Shown here piece by piece: positions 42,298-51,379 of a stretch of 64,000 nucleotides of DNA (its first letter is position 1; each line of letters begins with the position of its first letter). The stretch comes from Chloroflexota bacterium (GTDB lineage Bacteria; Chloroflexota; Anaerolineae; J102). The stretch lies in assembly GCA_029782215.1 (NCBI GenBank), contig JAKOVD010000127.1:1-64000 (forward strand), written 5' to 3'. A program made the position numbers and the translations under genes. The notes under the pieces are model-generated. The model did not search any database and was not told the DNA's origin. It worked only from the letters and a program-made list of their open reading frames with translations.

Positions 42298-44304
42298 CTA
42301 GCCCGCCTGTTTGCGTACAAGGCCCAGGTAGTCGCCATGCAGATCGCGTGACGGCGACAGTCCCAGCGTGCGCAGCAGCTTGAGCACGAGCCGGGCCTTG
42401 CGCTCGGCGTCGCTCGCGGACCACGTGCGGGCCTTCGCCTCAACAAAGGCGCCGAGTCCCTGCGGCCTGGTGATGCGGTCGAGGTTGATGGCGAATTCCG
42501 TGTCCTCGAACTTCACCCGGTAGCGTGCGCGCCACTTGACGATCTCAAACTCGTGTTTGGGTGTGAAGTACTCGCGATAGAACCGGAGGGAATAGGTGGC
42601 CTGGGCCGTGTACCGCGACCGGCTCAGGATCACCGAATCCTGGTACTCACGCTCGTAGATTCCCTCCATCAGCGTCAGCGTGTAGCTGGGGCGGACGTTC
42701 AGGCCGACGCGCTCGCTGTTCTCATCCCCTATCAGCTCGTTGTCCTCGCGATAGCGAAGATAGCGGTTCTCGATGCCGCTGTCGAACAGGAAGTAGGTGT
42801 CGAACTGCTGGCGCACCGACCGCCGCGTGATCTCGATGCCGCTCTCGCGCAGTTGGGCTTCCACGGCCTCGATGTCGTCCACGTGCAGCTTGACCTGGAT
42901 CTCGTAGGTTTCCTGCTGGGCAAACCCACCGATGGCCACGGTCTTGTTGAGCAGGCTTCCCTCGCGCGCAGCCATGAAGGCGTTCACGCGGTCGCCGATC
43001 TCAAGAGCGCGTGCATGCACCTCTGGCAGATCGATGGTCAACAGGCGCCGGTCGTCGAGCAAACGCTGGCCGTGCACCCACACGTGGCGCACGTCCGTGC
43101 TCTTGGACGAATAGACCAGGGTGCCATAGACATTGCCCGCCCCCAGGTGGTAGCGCGGGGTCACGTGCGGGCCTTGCGCATCCACCACCACCACGTCGGC
43201 AAACTTCCCGACCTCCAGGCTCCCGATGACCTGCTGCAGGTGTAGGGCCCGAGCACCCTCGATCGTGGCCATCGCGAACACTTCGTGGGCCGGCAGCGCC
43301 GTGGGGTCGCCGGTGGTGGCTTTCGGCAGAAAGGATGCCAGGCGGACTTCCTCGAACATGTCCAGGTCGTTGTTGCTCGCCGGCCCATCCGTGCCGATGC
43401 CCACGGGGATGCCGGCAGCGCGCATCTTCAATACCGGCGCAAAGCCTGAGGCCAGCTTGAGATTGGAGGAGGGGTTGTGGGCCACACCGGCGCCGCTGCG
43501 GGCCAGGAGCGGCACCTCGCGCTCGCGCAGGTGCACGCAGTGCGCGGCGATGACCTTGGCGTCAAAAAGGCCGAGGGTGTGGGTGTACTCGACCGGAGGC
43601 GCGCCAAAGTCGCGCATGGAGTCCTGAACTTCAAGGGCGGTCTCGGAGAGATGGATGTGGATGGGCACATCGTATTCGAGCGCCAAGGCCGTTGCCGCCC
43701 GCAGGATCTCATCCGTGCTGGTGTAGGGAGCGTGGGGAGCAACCGCGGGCGTGATCAGCTCGTGACCCTTCCAGGTCTCGATGAACTGCCGGCAGCGGGC
43801 CAGTCCCTCATCGTACGAGGGGGCGTCGGGCGAAGGGAACTTGAGGATGGTCTGCCCAAGCACACCGCGCATTCCCACAGCCGCTGTCGCCTTGGCCACC
43901 TCCTCCTCGAAGTAATACATGTCATTGAACGTGGTGACGCCACTGAGCAGCATCTCGGCGCAGGCAAGGCGCGTGCCCACATCGCAGAAGTCAGGGCCGA
44001 CGAATTCCCGTTCGACGGGCATCATGTAGCCCAACAGCCACACGTCCAGCCGCAGATCGTCCACAAGGCCGCGCAGCAGGGTCATCGCCGCGTGCGTGTG
44101 TGCGTTGACCAGGCCCGGGATCACGATCTGGCCGGTGCAGTCAATGACGTTGTCGGCAGTGACCAGTTGGCGCACGCGATCCACCGGGCCCACGGCCACG
44201 ATATGCGGCCCCCGCATAGCGACTGCCCCCGCCTCAAAGACGTCACGCTTGGCATTCATCGTGACGACCGTACCGCCTACCAGCAGAGTGTCAACTGCAC
44301 GCAT
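42298..44304 (-). CDS. mtaD: MTA/SAH deaminase (amidohydrolase) fused to a CYTH domain
   Basis: Start ATG 44304 with GAGGAG 7 nt upstream; 668 aa. Residues 1 to about 455 are a complete metal-dependent amidohydrolase: LVNAHTHAAM (metal His69, His71), IHIHLSETALEV, VIAAHCVHL, AHNPSSNLKLASG and GTDGPASNNDLDM. This is the pattern of 5'-methylthioadenosine/S-adenosylhomocysteine deaminases. Residues about 465-668 form a CYTH (triphosphate tunnel) domain: YEIQVKLHV as a variant of ExExK, RRSVRQQFDTYF, RARYRVKFEDTEFAINLDRI and LGAFVEAKA. Tunnel enzymes hydrolyse triphosphates or cyclise ATP. It follows the VKOR gene after 90 bp. Confidence 0.87.
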   Translation of the reverse strand: MRAVDTLLVGGTVVTMNAKRDVFEAGAVAMRGPHIVAVGPVDRVRQLVTADNVIDCTGQIVIPGLVNAHTHAAMTLLRGLVDDLRLDVWLLGYMMPVEREFVGPDFCDVGTRLACAEMLLSGVTTFNDMYYFEEEVAKATAAVGMRGVLGQTILKFPSPDAPSYDEGLARCRQFIETWKGHELITPAVAPHAPYTSTDEILRAATALALEYDVPIHIHLSETALEVQDSMRDFGAPPVEYTHTLGLFDAKVIAAHCVHLREREVPLLARSGAGVAHNPSSNLKLASGFAPVLKMRAAGIPVGIGTDGPASNNDLDMFEEVRLASFLPKATTGDPTALPAHEVFAMATIEGARALHLQQVIGSLEVGKFADVVVVDAQGPHVTPRYHLGAGNVYGTLVYSSKSTDVRHVWVHGQRLLDDRRLLTIDLPEVHARALEIGDRVNAFMAAREGSLLNKTVAIGGFAQQETYEIQVKLHVDDIEAVEAQLRESGIEITRRSVRQQFDTYFLFDSGIENRYLRYREDNELIGDENSERVGLNVRPSYTLTLMEGIYEREYQDSVILSRSRYTAQATYSLRFYREYFTPKHEFEIVKWRARYRVKFEDTEFAINLDRITRPQGLGAFVEAKARTWSASDAERKARLVLKLLRTLGLSPSRDLHGDYLGLVRKQAG

Positions 44305-44394
44305 GAAACCGCTCCTCACGACATTGTGGGGTCAGGAAGAAGCCAGGGTGCCACAGCGTGGCCTGGATGAACAACGCGGGTGCGCTCCCGTTCT

Positions 44395-44835
44395 TCAGGC
44401 TTCCGGCTCCCCCGGCCTGAGAAAGACGGCATAGCCAGACAGCACAGTCATCACCGTCAAGTTGAGGAAAGAGGCGACGCACCAGGGACAGACGGCGTGG
44501 ATGAGGAACAGCTCGGTGTAGGTCAGATACAGTGAGAACATGAACCCGGCAAAAGCCACCACGAAGAAAAGGAGCTCCGTCCACCCCCGGCGCTCCACGG
44601 CCGCCCGCAGGTTGTAGACCGCCAACACCGTCAGGGTGACGTAGGCAAGGAGCCCCGGATAGGCGACGGGAATGCCGAGGATGTAGCCGTAGCGGCTATT
44701 CTGCACCGATGAGCAATCCCCCACGCCGCCGCAGAACGCGACCGAGCTAGAGAGCTTCACCCAGGTGAGGTATCCCGCAATGCCCACGCCCAGGAGGCTG
44801 AGGATCAGCAGAAGCCGCCGCATGCGCACGCTCAT
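44395..44835 (-). CDS. VKOR-family disulfide-generating membrane protein
   Basis: Vitamin K epoxide reductase homologue that reoxidises a DsbA-like partner using quinone. Four or five TM helices carry the loop Cys pair Cys35/Cys41 in AFCGGVGDCSSVQNS and the active CPWC (116-119). The 146-aa form has no fused thioredoxin domain; the thioredoxin-like partner is the neighbouring gene, with ATGA overlap. Such VKOR-DsbA pairs substitute for DsbB-DsbA in Actinobacteria, Cyanobacteria and related phyla. Confidence 0.94.
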   Translation of the reverse strand: MSVRMRRLLLILSLLGVGIAGYLTWVKLSSSVAFCGGVGDCSSVQNSRYGYILGIPVAYPGLLAYVTLTVLAVYNLRAAVERRGWTELLFFVVAFAGFMFSLYLTYTELFLIHAVCPWCVASFLNLTVMTVLSGYAVFLRPGEPEA

Positions 44836-45605
44836 TTGGCTGCCTCTGGTGTGGCGCCGGTCGCCCCGACCTTGGCGGCCTTGGCCGCGTCCTCCACCGC
44901 CTGCTTGAAGGCCGCCGGCTCCCAGGTGCCGCTGTATTGGACGCCGTTGAGGAAGATGGTCGGCGTGGCGTTGACGTTGCGCGTCTTGGCGGCCTCGTCC
45001 TCGCGCAGCATCTGCTCGTAGTGCTTCTGTGTGTCAAGACACTGGTTGAACTGGCTCGTGTTCAAGCCCGCGTTGGCCGCGTACCTTTTCAGATCGGCGC
45101 TGCGCGAAGCGCCAGGGCTGCGGCTCAGGTTGGCGAACAACTGATCATGGTAGTCCCAGAAGCGTCCTTGGTCGGCGGCACACTCGGCCGCCGAGGCGAT
45201 GACGATGGAATACTGGTCGATGACGAAGCGATTCTGGTACTGAAACCGTGCAATGCCCGACGCCACCAGGTCTTGCCGGATGGTCTTGTCGAGCGCAGCC
45301 GTGAACTCCTGGCAGTGGGGGCACTGGTAATCCTCGTAAGCCTCGATCAGAACGGGAGCGTTGGGGTCGCCGATAATGCGGCGATCGACTGGCAGGCCGT
45401 CGCTCGAAGTGGCCGCAACTGGCTGCGCCTGGGCGGCGGTGCGCCGGCTGTGCATGACGCCGACGATGGCAAGCACGACGACGAGGGCGATGCCAACACC
45501 TGCGGCAACCCATATCCAGCGCCGGCTCTTGCCTGGCTGCTTGGAGGTCTGATCCAGGGGCCTGCTGCCCTTACGCACCGGCGTGCTTTCGGTCTTCTTG
45601 GCCAT
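44832..45605 (-). CDS. DsbA-like membrane-anchored thiol oxidoreductase
   Basis: Thioredoxin-fold protein catalysing disulfide formation outside the membrane. A basic N-terminus is followed by one TM anchor (about 31-51), then the thioredoxin-like domain with CPHC (95-98) in EDYQCPHCQEF, an alpha-helical insert and the cis-Pro segment NATPTIFLNG. Length is 257 aa with an Ala-rich tail. AAGGAC precedes the ATG and a TATACT -10 box is 40 bp upstream. It is coupled to the VKOR gene that reoxidises it. Confidence 0.94.
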   Translation of the reverse strand: MAKKTESTPVRKGSRPLDQTSKQPGKSRRWIWVAAGVGIALVVVLAIVGVMHSRRTAAQAQPVAATSSDGLPVDRRIIGDPNAPVLIEAYEDYQCPHCQEFTAALDKTIRQDLVASGIARFQYQNRFVIDQYSIVIASAAECAADQGRFWDYHDQLFANLSRSPGASRSADLKRYAANAGLNTSQFNQCLDTQKHYEQMLREDEAAKTRNVNATPTIFLNGVQYSGTWEPAAFKQAVEDAAKAAKVGATGATPEAAK

Positions 45606-45644
45606 GATGTGTCCTTGTAGGAAGTGGTATCAATGTTGGGCAAG

Positions 45645-45650
45645 AGTATA
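45645..45650 (-). promoter_or_regulatory. -10 box upstream of the DsbA-like gene
   Basis: TATACT on the minus strand, 40 bp before the ATG at 45605. The -35 position (TGGGCG at 17 bp) matches the consensus poorly. Confidence 0.45.
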
Positions 45651-45721
45651 ACATAAAGGCGAGACCGCGCCCACTGGGCAGGCGCCTGCCTTTGCTGGGC
45701 CTGCGCGCGAAGCGAATGTCT

Positions 45722-45750
45722 TTGGCGGATGAGCACTTCGGCGCTAGAAT
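45722..45750 (+). promoter_or_regulatory. Promoter of the O-antigen ligase operon
   Basis: TTGGCG (45722-45727), 17-bp spacer, TAGAAT (45745-45750). Transcription would start near 45757, only about five bases before the ATG at 45762, implying a nearly leaderless mRNA and arguing against the ATG at 45729. Confidence 0.6.
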
Positions 45751-45761
45751 ACTCATTTGGT

Positions 45762-47219
45762 ATGCACGCAATACGACCCCTGCCTATCTCGCGTCCGGGC
45801 GCGGGAACCCTCGCCACATGGCTGCTCTTGGTGGCGGCGGCCGCCATCCTGGCGGTGCTTCCGCTGGCACAGGGGGCCATGCTGCTGGCGGCGCTGACTT
45901 TCGCCGTGGCGCTGCTTGTTGAACCTGTCATCGGGCTGTACGTTCTGGCCGTCACCATTCCACTGAGTCCCATCCTGCGGGCTCCGGTGGGCCCGTCGAG
46001 CCTGAGTGTCACCGACCTTCTGCTGGGAGCGACGACGATGAGTTGGCTGCTCCGGCAGGCAGCCCTGCGGGCGCCCCTCCGCCCGGCGCCTCTGCTCTGG
46101 CTGATCGCGCCGCTTGTCCTTGTCTTGCTCTACTCGACGCTGCCGGCGCGGTCGCTCGAAGAATCCCTGCCAGAGATGATCAAGTGGGGCGAGGTGGTCG
46201 CCGTCTACTTCCTCGGCGTGCAACTCCTGTCGCCACGGCACCGGCTCCCGTTCGTGCTCTTGCTGGTGATGGTGGCCGCGGCCGAGAGCCTGGTTGGCCT
46301 GCGGCAGTTCGTCTTCCGCATTGGCCCCGATGCCTTCCTGCTCGGCAGCTACCTGCGCGCCTACGGCACCTTTGGCCAGCCGAACCCCTTCGCCGGTTAC
46401 CTGGGGCTGGCGCTGCCCCTCGCCCTCGCCCTTGGCTTCTGGAGTCTCGGCGCAGCGTTTCAGGCGCCAGGTCGCAGACGCGCCGGGCTCCTGCTTCTTG
46501 CCGCCTACACGCTGGGCGCGGCGGCCGTGATTGCCGCCGGCATCGTGGCGAGCTGGTCCCGGGGCGCCTGGCTGGGTGTGGCCGTCGCCACCGTCGTCGT
46601 CCTCGTCCTCAGCTCGCGCAGCGGACGCATCCTGGTGCTCGCCGGAGCCATCATCGCCCTCCTGGCCTATCCCGTCCTGCCCGCGGCCATCCATGAGCGG
46701 CTGGCCGATTTCGCCCGCTACTTCGGCACCTGGAACGCGCGCGGGGTCCCCGTCAACGATGCCAACTTCTCCGTTCTCGAACGGGTGGCGCATTGGCAGG
46801 TGGCCTGGGAGATGTTCGCCGATCATCCCTGGCTGGGCATCGGCGTCGGCAATTGGGACGTTCTCTATCCCCAGTATGCGTTCGGGCAGTGGACGGATCC
46901 CCTGGGACACGCCCACAACGCCCTCTTCCATTTCGCCGCCGAGGCCGGCCTGGCCGGTGCCATCGCCTACCTCTGGTTTTGGCTCGGCTCCCTTGGCGCC
47001 GCCCTGCGTACCATCCACCGCCAGAGCGACGCGACGCGGGCCATTGCGATCGGCGTCTTTGGCCTGCTGATCCATCTGTCTGTCCACAATCAATTTGAAA
47101 ACCTGTTCGTGCAGGGAATGCCGCTCCTGATCGCGTTGGCCCTGGCGCTCCTGGCGCTCGAGCGACCGTCGCAGGACTCGGCGACTGCACCTTTCATCCC
47201 AACGCCCTCATATGCCTGA
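45762..47219 (+). CDS. O-antigen ligase/polymerase family (Wzy_C) membrane protein
   Basis: Polytopic membrane enzyme joining or polymerising surface polysaccharide. About twelve TM helices are predicted, with the large extracytoplasmic loop holding FGQPNPFAGYLGL, ASWSRGAWLG and the HPWLGIGVGNW...HAHNALFHFAAEAGL region characteristic of the family. I use the ATG at 45762 (485 aa) because the promoter overlaps the alternative ATG at 45729. It overlaps the next gene (gtrA-like) by 8 bp. Together with GtrA and a GT4 transferase it points to cell-surface glycan synthesis. Confidence 0.86.
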   Translation: MHAIRPLPISRPGAGTLATWLLLVAAAAILAVLPLAQGAMLLAALTFAVALLVEPVIGLYVLAVTIPLSPILRAPVGPSSLSVTDLLLGATTMSWLLRQAALRAPLRPAPLLWLIAPLVLVLLYSTLPARSLEESLPEMIKWGEVVAVYFLGVQLLSPRHRLPFVLLLVMVAAAESLVGLRQFVFRIGPDAFLLGSYLRAYGTFGQPNPFAGYLGLALPLALALGFWSLGAAFQAPGRRRAGLLLLAAYTLGAAAVIAAGIVASWSRGAWLGVAVATVVVLVLSSRSGRILVLAGAIIALLAYPVLPAAIHERLADFARYFGTWNARGVPVNDANFSVLERVAHWQVAWEMFADHPWLGIGVGNWDVLYPQYAFGQWTDPLGHAHNALFHFAAEAGLAGAIAYLWFWLGSLGAALRTIHRQSDATRAIAIGVFGLLIHLSVHNQFENLFVQGMPLLIALALALLALERPSQDSATAPFIPTPSYA

Positions 47220-47688
47220 ATCCACCGCGGAGGTCCGCCCTTTGATTGCCCGTCTTGCCGCTTCCACGCCGCTCCCTGCCAAGGAGCTCGAACGCTTTGT
47301 CAAATTCGCCATCGTCGGGGCTATCGGCGCTGTCGTCGACTTCGGCATCCTCAACCTGCTGGTCATCGGTTTCGGCTGGCCTCCCGTACGGGCCAACGTC
47401 GTCTCCTTCACCTGCGCCGTTCTCAGCAACTTCACTTGGAACCGGCTGTGGACCTATCCGGAAACGCGCAAGGATCCCTTGCTGCCGCTTCTGGGACAGT
47501 TTGGCGTCGTTAGCATCATCGGTCTGATCATCAATACGGGGGTTCTCTACGTCGCCAGCACCATGCTGGAACAACGCGGCGTCCACGAGCACCTGGCCCT
47601 GAACATCGCCAAGGCCCTGGCGATCATCGTCGTCCTCTTCTGGAACTTCATCGTCAACCGGCTCTGGACCTTCCGCCACGTGAAGTAG
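47212..47688 (+). CDS. GtrA-like polysaccharide-associated membrane protein
   Basis: A 158-aa protein with four TM helices of the GtrA family, which helps flip or deliver lipid-linked sugars for surface glycosylation. Family features are RFVKFAIVGAIGAVVDFGILNLL in the first helix, SNFTWNRLWTYPE between helices and NFIVNRLWTFRHVK at the end. It overlaps the O-antigen ligase gene by 8 bp and precedes the glycosyltransferase gene by 14 bp. Confidence 0.92.
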   Translation: MPESTAEVRPLIARLAASTPLPAKELERFVKFAIVGAIGAVVDFGILNLLVIGFGWPPVRANVVSFTCAVLSNFTWNRLWTYPETRKDPLLPLLGQFGVVSIIGLIINTGVLYVASTMLEQRGVHEHLALNIAKALAIIVVLFWNFIVNRLWTFRHVK

Positions 47689-47702
47689 CCACAAACAGCG
47701 CC

Positions 47703-48830
47703 ATGAGAATTGGGATCGACTACGCGGCAGCAGCCCTCCAGGGCGGCGGCATCGGCCGCTACACCCGGGGGCTGGTCGCCGCCGTTCTCGATCTCCTGGC
47801 GCCCGAGGATCGCGTCACGCTGCTCTACCCGCGGGACGGAAGCCCAGCCGCAGCGCCCAGCCCCCGGACGGGCATTCGCATCAAGCGGCTGCCGCTCTCC
47901 GATCGGTATCAGACGATCCTGTGGCACCGGCTTCACTTCCCGCTTGCCGTCGAGGCCATCACCGGACCGCTGGACATCTTCCACGCCCCCAACTTCCTGC
48001 TGCCGCCGGTGCGGCAGGCGGCAACCCTAGTCACCATCCACGATCTAGCCTTCCTGGTCAAACCGCAGTACGCCCATGCGGACCTGCAGCGATTCCTGGC
48101 CGGCGCCGTTCCCAGGTCCGTGGCCAGGGCTGACCACGTGCTGGCTGATTCAGAAGCCAGCCGCCAGGATGCGATCCGCCTGTTCAACCTGGCGCCGGAG
48201 GTCGTGTCAGTCGTGGGAGCCGGGGTCGAGCCGCGCTTCCGGCCTCTCCCCGCTGCCGATCTCGCTCCAGTCAGGCAGCGCTATGGGCTGCCGGAGGCTT
48301 TCGTCCTGGGTCTGAGCACGCTGGAACCGCGCAAGAACTTCGATGGCCTGATTCGCGCCTTTGGCGCCGCCCGTCGCCAGACAGGCTTCCCCCACCACCT
48401 GGTCATCGCCGGTGGCAAAGGGTGGCTGTTCGAGGACATCTTCGCCGAGGTGGAAAGGTCGCAGGCCGGGGACTTCGTTCACTTCCTGGGCTTTGTCGAC
48501 GACTCCGATCTGCCTGCGCTTTACGGTCTGGCAGACCTCTTCGCCTTCCCCAGCCACTACGAGGGCTTTGGCCTGCCCGTCCTGGAAGCGATGGCCTGCG
48601 GCACGCCCGTGCTCTGCACCGACACCAGCAGCCTACCCGAGCTGGTCGGCGACGCTGCCTGCATGGTGCCCACCGGTGACGAGCAGGCGTTGGCGCAGGC
48701 GCTGGCTTCGCTGCTCACCGACGCGTCAGCCCTGACCGCGCTGGCGACGGCGGGGCCGGTGCGCGCCGCCCGCTTTACCTGGGAAGCAGCCGCCCAGCGT
48801 CTCTACAGCGTCTACCGCTCCTTGATGTAG
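47703..48830 (+). CDS. GT4-family glycosyltransferase
   Basis: GT-B fold retaining transferase of 375 aa. The N-terminal acceptor domain begins RIGIDYAAAALQGGGIGRYTRGL; the C-terminal nucleotide-sugar domain has LGLSTLEPRKNFDGLIRAF and the diagnostic HYEGFGLPVLEAMACGTPV with the EX7E pair of glutamates. It resembles mannosyltransferases that recognise GIGRYT-type N-termini. It is in the surface-glycan operon directly after gtrA. Donor and acceptor cannot be told. Confidence 0.93.
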   Translation: MRIGIDYAAAALQGGGIGRYTRGLVAAVLDLLAPEDRVTLLYPRDGSPAAAPSPRTGIRIKRLPLSDRYQTILWHRLHFPLAVEAITGPLDIFHAPNFLLPPVRQAATLVTIHDLAFLVKPQYAHADLQRFLAGAVPRSVARADHVLADSEASRQDAIRLFNLAPEVVSVVGAGVEPRFRPLPAADLAPVRQRYGLPEAFVLGLSTLEPRKNFDGLIRAFGAARRQTGFPHHLVIAGGKGWLFEDIFAEVERSQAGDFVHFLGFVDDSDLPALYGLADLFAFPSHYEGFGLPVLEAMACGTPVLCTDTSSLPELVGDAACMVPTGDEQALAQALASLLTDASALTALATAGPVRAARFTWEAAAQRLYSVYRSLM

Positions 48831-48837
48831 GGCTTCC

Positions 48838-49536
48838 GTGACCACACGCCGCTGGCAAGTTCTCACCCTTCTCGCTCTGTTTGCCGGACTGGCGCTGCTG
48901 GCCGTGGGCTATTGGGGCGCCTGGCTGCCCCACCGCGCGGCGGGTCTCAACATCCTCGGCATCGATCTGCCCGAATATGTCAAGTTCGTGCCTGAGGTGC
49001 AGAGTGGTAGCATCGCCTTCGACCGGCTGGTCTTCTTCGCGCCGCTCCTGGCCCTTGCGGTGGGGCTGATCCTGGTGGGCACCCTGAAGCGGCCGCCGCT
49101 GCCGGCGTGGCTGCGTGTGATCCTGGTGCTCCTCGCCCTCCCGGTAGCGCTGGCGATGCTGCCACCGGCCTGGACGCCCCCTCTCCTGCGCACCCCGGAG
49201 TTCCGCACGCAGACAATCTGGATCGGCGTCATCGTCATCCTCATAATCGCCAGCCCGCTGCTCCGGCGCTTTCTTCCCGACTTGCTGCGGGGCATGATCG
49301 TGGTGGGGGTGGCCGTGCTGGTGGTCCCCGCACTGGCGGCCTATCTGCGACTGCTTCCCGCGCTCGCCAGGCTCTATGCCCAACCGGTACAGCCCGGCGC
49401 CGCTTTCTACCTAGTGGCTGCCGGCGCCGGGTGCCTGGCCATCGGGGGCGTTTTGTTGGCTGCCAACAATCTCCCGCTGCGCAGTCGCGCACCGGGAGTT
49501 ACGATTCCCGCGGAGGAGGGCAATGGCACCGCATGA
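48838..49536 (+). CDS. Polytopic membrane protein of unknown function
   Basis: A 232-aa protein with about six TM helices, starting at GTG 48838, 7 bp after the glycosyltransferase. One extracytoplasmic-looking loop between helices 1 and 2 (about residues 31-60) contains LNILGIDLPEYVKFVPEVQSG. No family is recognised. Its last codons contain the GGAGGAG ribosome-binding site of the cyclase gene, with 14 bp of overlap, so the two are probably translationally linked. Confidence 0.62.
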   Translation: MTTRRWQVLTLLALFAGLALLAVGYWGAWLPHRAAGLNILGIDLPEYVKFVPEVQSGSIAFDRLVFFAPLLALAVGLILVGTLKRPPLPAWLRVILVLLALPVALAMLPPAWTPPLLRTPEFRTQTIWIGVIVILIIASPLLRRFLPDLLRGMIVVGVAVLVVPALAAYLRLLPALARLYAQPVQPGAAFYLVAAGAGCLAIGGVLLAANNLPLRSRAPGVTIPAEEGNGTA

Positions 49537-51379
49537 GTTCCACTATCGCTGGGTCTACAGACTCAACGCCACGCCTGAGGCGCTGTGGCCCTATATCACG
49601 GATACGAACCGTTTCAACCGCGATACCGGACTTCCCTATCTACTGAACACGGGCAAGCCGGCCGCGGACTTAACCAACGAGCGCAGGCGCCTGGGGCTGC
49701 GGCGACTGGGCACAGCGATCGCTTGGGAGGAAGAGCCGTTCGAATGGGTGCGTCCCTATCGCTTTGGGGTTCGTCGCCTCTACACTTCCGGACCTGTCGG
49801 GGAAATGCGCACCCTGGGGGAGTTGGTCGCACGACCCGATGGTGGCACGGACCTGACGTATCAGGTCTGGGTGACGCCGCGCAATCTGCTGGGAACAGCC
49901 GCCATCCCTTTGCAGATAGGCTGGCTCAATGCTGCGAGCTTCGCCCGCGCCTTTCGCCTCTTTGACAACCTGGTCAGCGTTGGCGAGATGCCCGGCATGT
50001 CGACGGTCGGAAGCGTGCTGGCGCCGGGAGGCAGCAGACGGCTCGACGACGCGCGCTCTCAGCTTGTAGGAGCCGGCTGCGATCCCGGTCAAGTTGACCG
50101 GCTTTTCGATCTGCTGGTGCATGCAGACGACATCACCCTGTCGCGTCTCCGCCCCTACGCCCTGGCGGACTACTGGCGCCAACCGCGGCGTCCGATTCTC
50201 TCCCTGTTCCTGCAGGCGACGCGCGCCGGCCTGCTTGACCTCCAGTGGCACATCCTTTGCCCGCTTTGCCGGGGGGCCAAGGAAACCGTCGGCTCCCTGG
50301 GCGATCTGCGAAGCGCCGTGCACTGCGAAGTGTGTCACATTGACCTGACGGGAAACTTCGATCGTGCGGTCGAGCTGACATTTCGCCCGAACCCCGCCAT
50401 TCGTCCGATCGAGGTTCACTCCTTCTGTGTGGGGGGTCCCCAAGTGACGCCCCACATCGTGGCACAGCAGTTGCTGCCGCCCGGCGCCGAGCGGCGGATC
50501 ACGCTTCCCCTCGAATCCGGACGCTACCGCATCCGGGCCATCGAGCTGCCCGGGGGCCAATTCCTGCGAGCAGGAGCAGAGGGGCAGGAAGAGGCCGTCT
50601 TTGTCGCTGCGGCTGCGGGCTGGCTGGACAGCGAGCCTTTGGTGAGTCTGAAACCCACCCTGCGGCTGCAGAACGAAACCGGCGCGGAACAACTCATGAT
50701 TCTGGAGAGGATGGCGTGGAGCGATGAGGCAGTCACCGCCGCCGAAGTGACGACGCTGCAGGTATTCCGCGACCTCTTCTCCAGCGAGGCTCTGCGACCC
50801 GGCGAGAAGATCTCGGTGGGCAGCCTGACCATCGTCTTCACCGATCTGCGGGATTCGACCCGCCTCTATCGCGCCATGGGCGATGCGCCGGCGTTTGGCC
50901 TTGTGATGGCGCACTTTGACATCCTCCGGAACGCGGTAGCCGCAGAAGAAGGCGCCATCGTCAAGACCATCGGCGACGCCATCATGGCGGCCTTCAGGCG
51001 CCCTGCGGCCGCCCTGCGCGCCATGCTGGCGGCCCAGGAAGGGCTCCGCGCCGCCACCGGCGATGAGGTTCCCCTGGTGCTCAAGGCAGGCATGCACCAC
51101 GGCCCCTGTATTGCCGTCACCCTGAACGACCGGCTGGACTATTTCGGGTCCACAGTCAATATTGCCGCCCGGCTGCAGAGCCTTTCAGAGGGTGACGACA
51201 TCGTCATCTCTGCCTCCGTCCACGACGACCCGGAGGTCGTGGCCTGGTGGACGCAGGAGGGCGGCAGCCTGGACGGCGAACCCCTCCAGGCTGCGCTGAA
51301 AGGCATCGAAGGCGTCTACACCGCCTACAGGATCACGATGAAGCAGACGAGGGCTGAGCCGCCAGACGCTGATAGATAG
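49523..51379 (+). CDS. Adenylate cyclase with SRPBCC, zinc-ribbon and DUF5939-like domains
   Basis: A 618-aa soluble signalling protein. Residues about 5-155 look like an SRPBCC/START-like lipid or ligand-binding fold (FHYRWVYRLNATPEALWPYITDTNRF). Residues 246-271 carry a zinc ribbon (CPLC...CEVC) inside a DUF5939-like region. Residues about 434-605 are a class III cyclase with metal ligands Asp441 (VFTD) and Asp485 (TIGD), the purine-selecting Lys481/Asp539 pair typical of adenylate cyclases, and Asn546/Arg550. All catalytic positions appear intact, so cAMP synthesis is likely. The start has GGAGGAG. Its end overlaps the convergent PfkB gene by 47 bp. Confidence 0.85.
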   Translation: MAPHEFHYRWVYRLNATPEALWPYITDTNRFNRDTGLPYLLNTGKPAADLTNERRRLGLRRLGTAIAWEEEPFEWVRPYRFGVRRLYTSGPVGEMRTLGELVARPDGGTDLTYQVWVTPRNLLGTAAIPLQIGWLNAASFARAFRLFDNLVSVGEMPGMSTVGSVLAPGGSRRLDDARSQLVGAGCDPGQVDRLFDLLVHADDITLSRLRPYALADYWRQPRRPILSLFLQATRAGLLDLQWHILCPLCRGAKETVGSLGDLRSAVHCEVCHIDLTGNFDRAVELTFRPNPAIRPIEVHSFCVGGPQVTPHIVAQQLLPPGAERRITLPLESGRYRIRAIELPGGQFLRAGAEGQEEAVFVAAAAGWLDSEPLVSLKPTLRLQNETGAEQLMILERMAWSDEAVTAAEVTTLQVFRDLFSSEALRPGEKISVGSLTIVFTDLRDSTRLYRAMGDAPAFGLVMAHFDILRNAVAAEEGAIVKTIGDAIMAAFRRPAAALRAMLAAQEGLRAATGDEVPLVLKAGMHHGPCIAVTLNDRLDYFGSTVNIAARLQSLSEGDDIVISASVHDDPEVVAWWTQEGGSLDGEPLQAALKGIEGVYTAYRITMKQTRAEPPDADR

